From: Bacillota bacterium
GTDB lineage: Bacteria; Bacillota; DTU030
DNA: 5,309 nucleotides
Direction: 5' to 3'
Assembly (NCBI GenBank): GCA_012841005.1
Contig: DUVO01000293.1
Coordinates: 1 to 5,309, forward strand
Shown one piece after another: positions 4,973 to 5,309 of this stretch. The stretch's first letter is position 1; each line of letters starts with the position of its first letter. The position numbers and the translations under genes were made by a program. The notes beneath the pieces were generated by a model. It saw only the letters and a program-made list of their open reading frames with translations. It had not been told where the DNA came from and did no database searches.

Positions 4973-5309
4973 TTAACTCAATCCTTCCTGGGGTTTACGG
5001 AAGAGGGGCCGGTTTTCCCTGCGCGGCCGGTAAGGGGGGACTTTTCCCTCGGTGACAATTTCACTGTCTTCCCTTGCCCCTTCCAGCTCGGGTTCTGCGG
5101 CAGCGGCTTCCCCGCCCGATAACAGCCGTTCCAGTTCTTCTGCTTCCAGTGTTTCCCGCTCCAGAAGGGTTTGGGCCAGGAGATCGAGTTTATCCCTGTT
5201 TTCCTTGAGGAGCCGGGTCGCCTTATCATAGGACTCATCGATAAAATGGCGCACTTCCCGGTCAATGGCCGACGCCACTTCTTCGCTATAGTTCCGATCC
5301 CGGGCTATA
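4973..5309 (-). CDS. ftsH: ATP-dependent zinc metalloprotease FtsH, C-terminal end (5' part outside window)
   Basis: FtsH is a membrane-anchored hexameric AAA+ protease that degrades misfolded membrane proteins and selected cytoplasmic ones. Only the last roughly 111 residues are present; the frame stays open to the window edge, so the GTG at 5278 is an internal valine and not a start. The first residues, ARDRNYSEEVASAIDREV, are the conserved stretch in the peptidase domain after the zinc site, followed by helices (FIDESYDKATRLLKENRDKLDLLAQTLLERETLEAEELERLL) typical of the M41 C-terminus. The remaining tail is acidic then basic (PPYRPRRENRPLFRKP) and poorly conserved, as usual. The Walker and HEXXH motifs lie upstream, outside the window. 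It ends 33 nt before a strong terminator, so it is transcribed apart from the following genes. Confidence 0.96.
   Translation of the reverse strand, partial: IARDRNYSEEVASAIDREVRHFIDESYDKATRLLKENRDKLDLLAQTLLERETLEAEELERLLSGGEAAAAEPELEGAREDSEIVTEGKVPPYRPRRENRPLFRKPQEGLS

Noticed and set aside
4973..5278. Separate 101-residue gene starting at GTG 5278
   Set aside because: The frame continues upstream to the window edge with conserved FtsH sequence, so it is the end of ftsH.

Overview
The window is a compact, single-strand housekeeping segment: all seven recognisable genes read on the minus strand, so the biological order runs from high to low coordinates. It starts with the 3' end of ftsH. A terminator and a new promoter follow, and then a three-gene set: FlK-like thioesterase, nicotinamidase and birA. 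After a repeat-bearing intergenic gap comes a second set: an ECF-type vitamin transporter S component (PanT-like), coaX and dusB. The ftsH...coaX...dusB backbone is a known Firmicutes arrangement. The strong GGAGG ribosome sites, a sigma-H-like promoter, moderately high GC and lineage-typical proteins suggest a spore-forming clostridial-type Firmicute, perhaps a Moorella-like thermophilic acetogen. The genus is inference; no search was run.

Region by region (plus-strand coordinates). 4973-5309: C-terminal end of FtsH. 4901-4939: intrinsic terminator. 4854-4883: candidate sigma-H promoter. 4355-4786: hotdog thioesterase. 3828-4349: nicotinamidase, whose SD lies in the last codons of the gene before. 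2812-3831: birA, overlapping the nicotinamidase gene by ATGA, with a heptad repeat forming its last codons. 2651-2811: no gene; degenerate 7-bp-periodic repeats and a multi-way hairpin. 2636-2664: sigma-A-type promoter. 2504-2629: leader RNA that can fold over the ribosome site of the next gene. 2003-2503: S component. 1161-1931: coaX. 1122-1155: strong hairpin between coaX and dusB. 105-1088: dusB. 1-104: no gene; it holds an imperfect inverted repeat.

The genes between ftsH and dusB have a cofactor theme: nicotinamide salvage to NAD, biotin attachment and possibly biotin-gene repression, uptake of a vitamin that is probably pantothenate, pantothenate phosphorylation to CoA, and a CoA-thioester hydrolase. 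Nothing here is a wholly new system. The most interesting signals are regulatory: the sigma-H-like promoter, the switch-like leader of the transporter gene and the strong hairpin ahead of dusB. Several start codons (coaX, the S component, dusB) also need moving inward from the longest reading frame.
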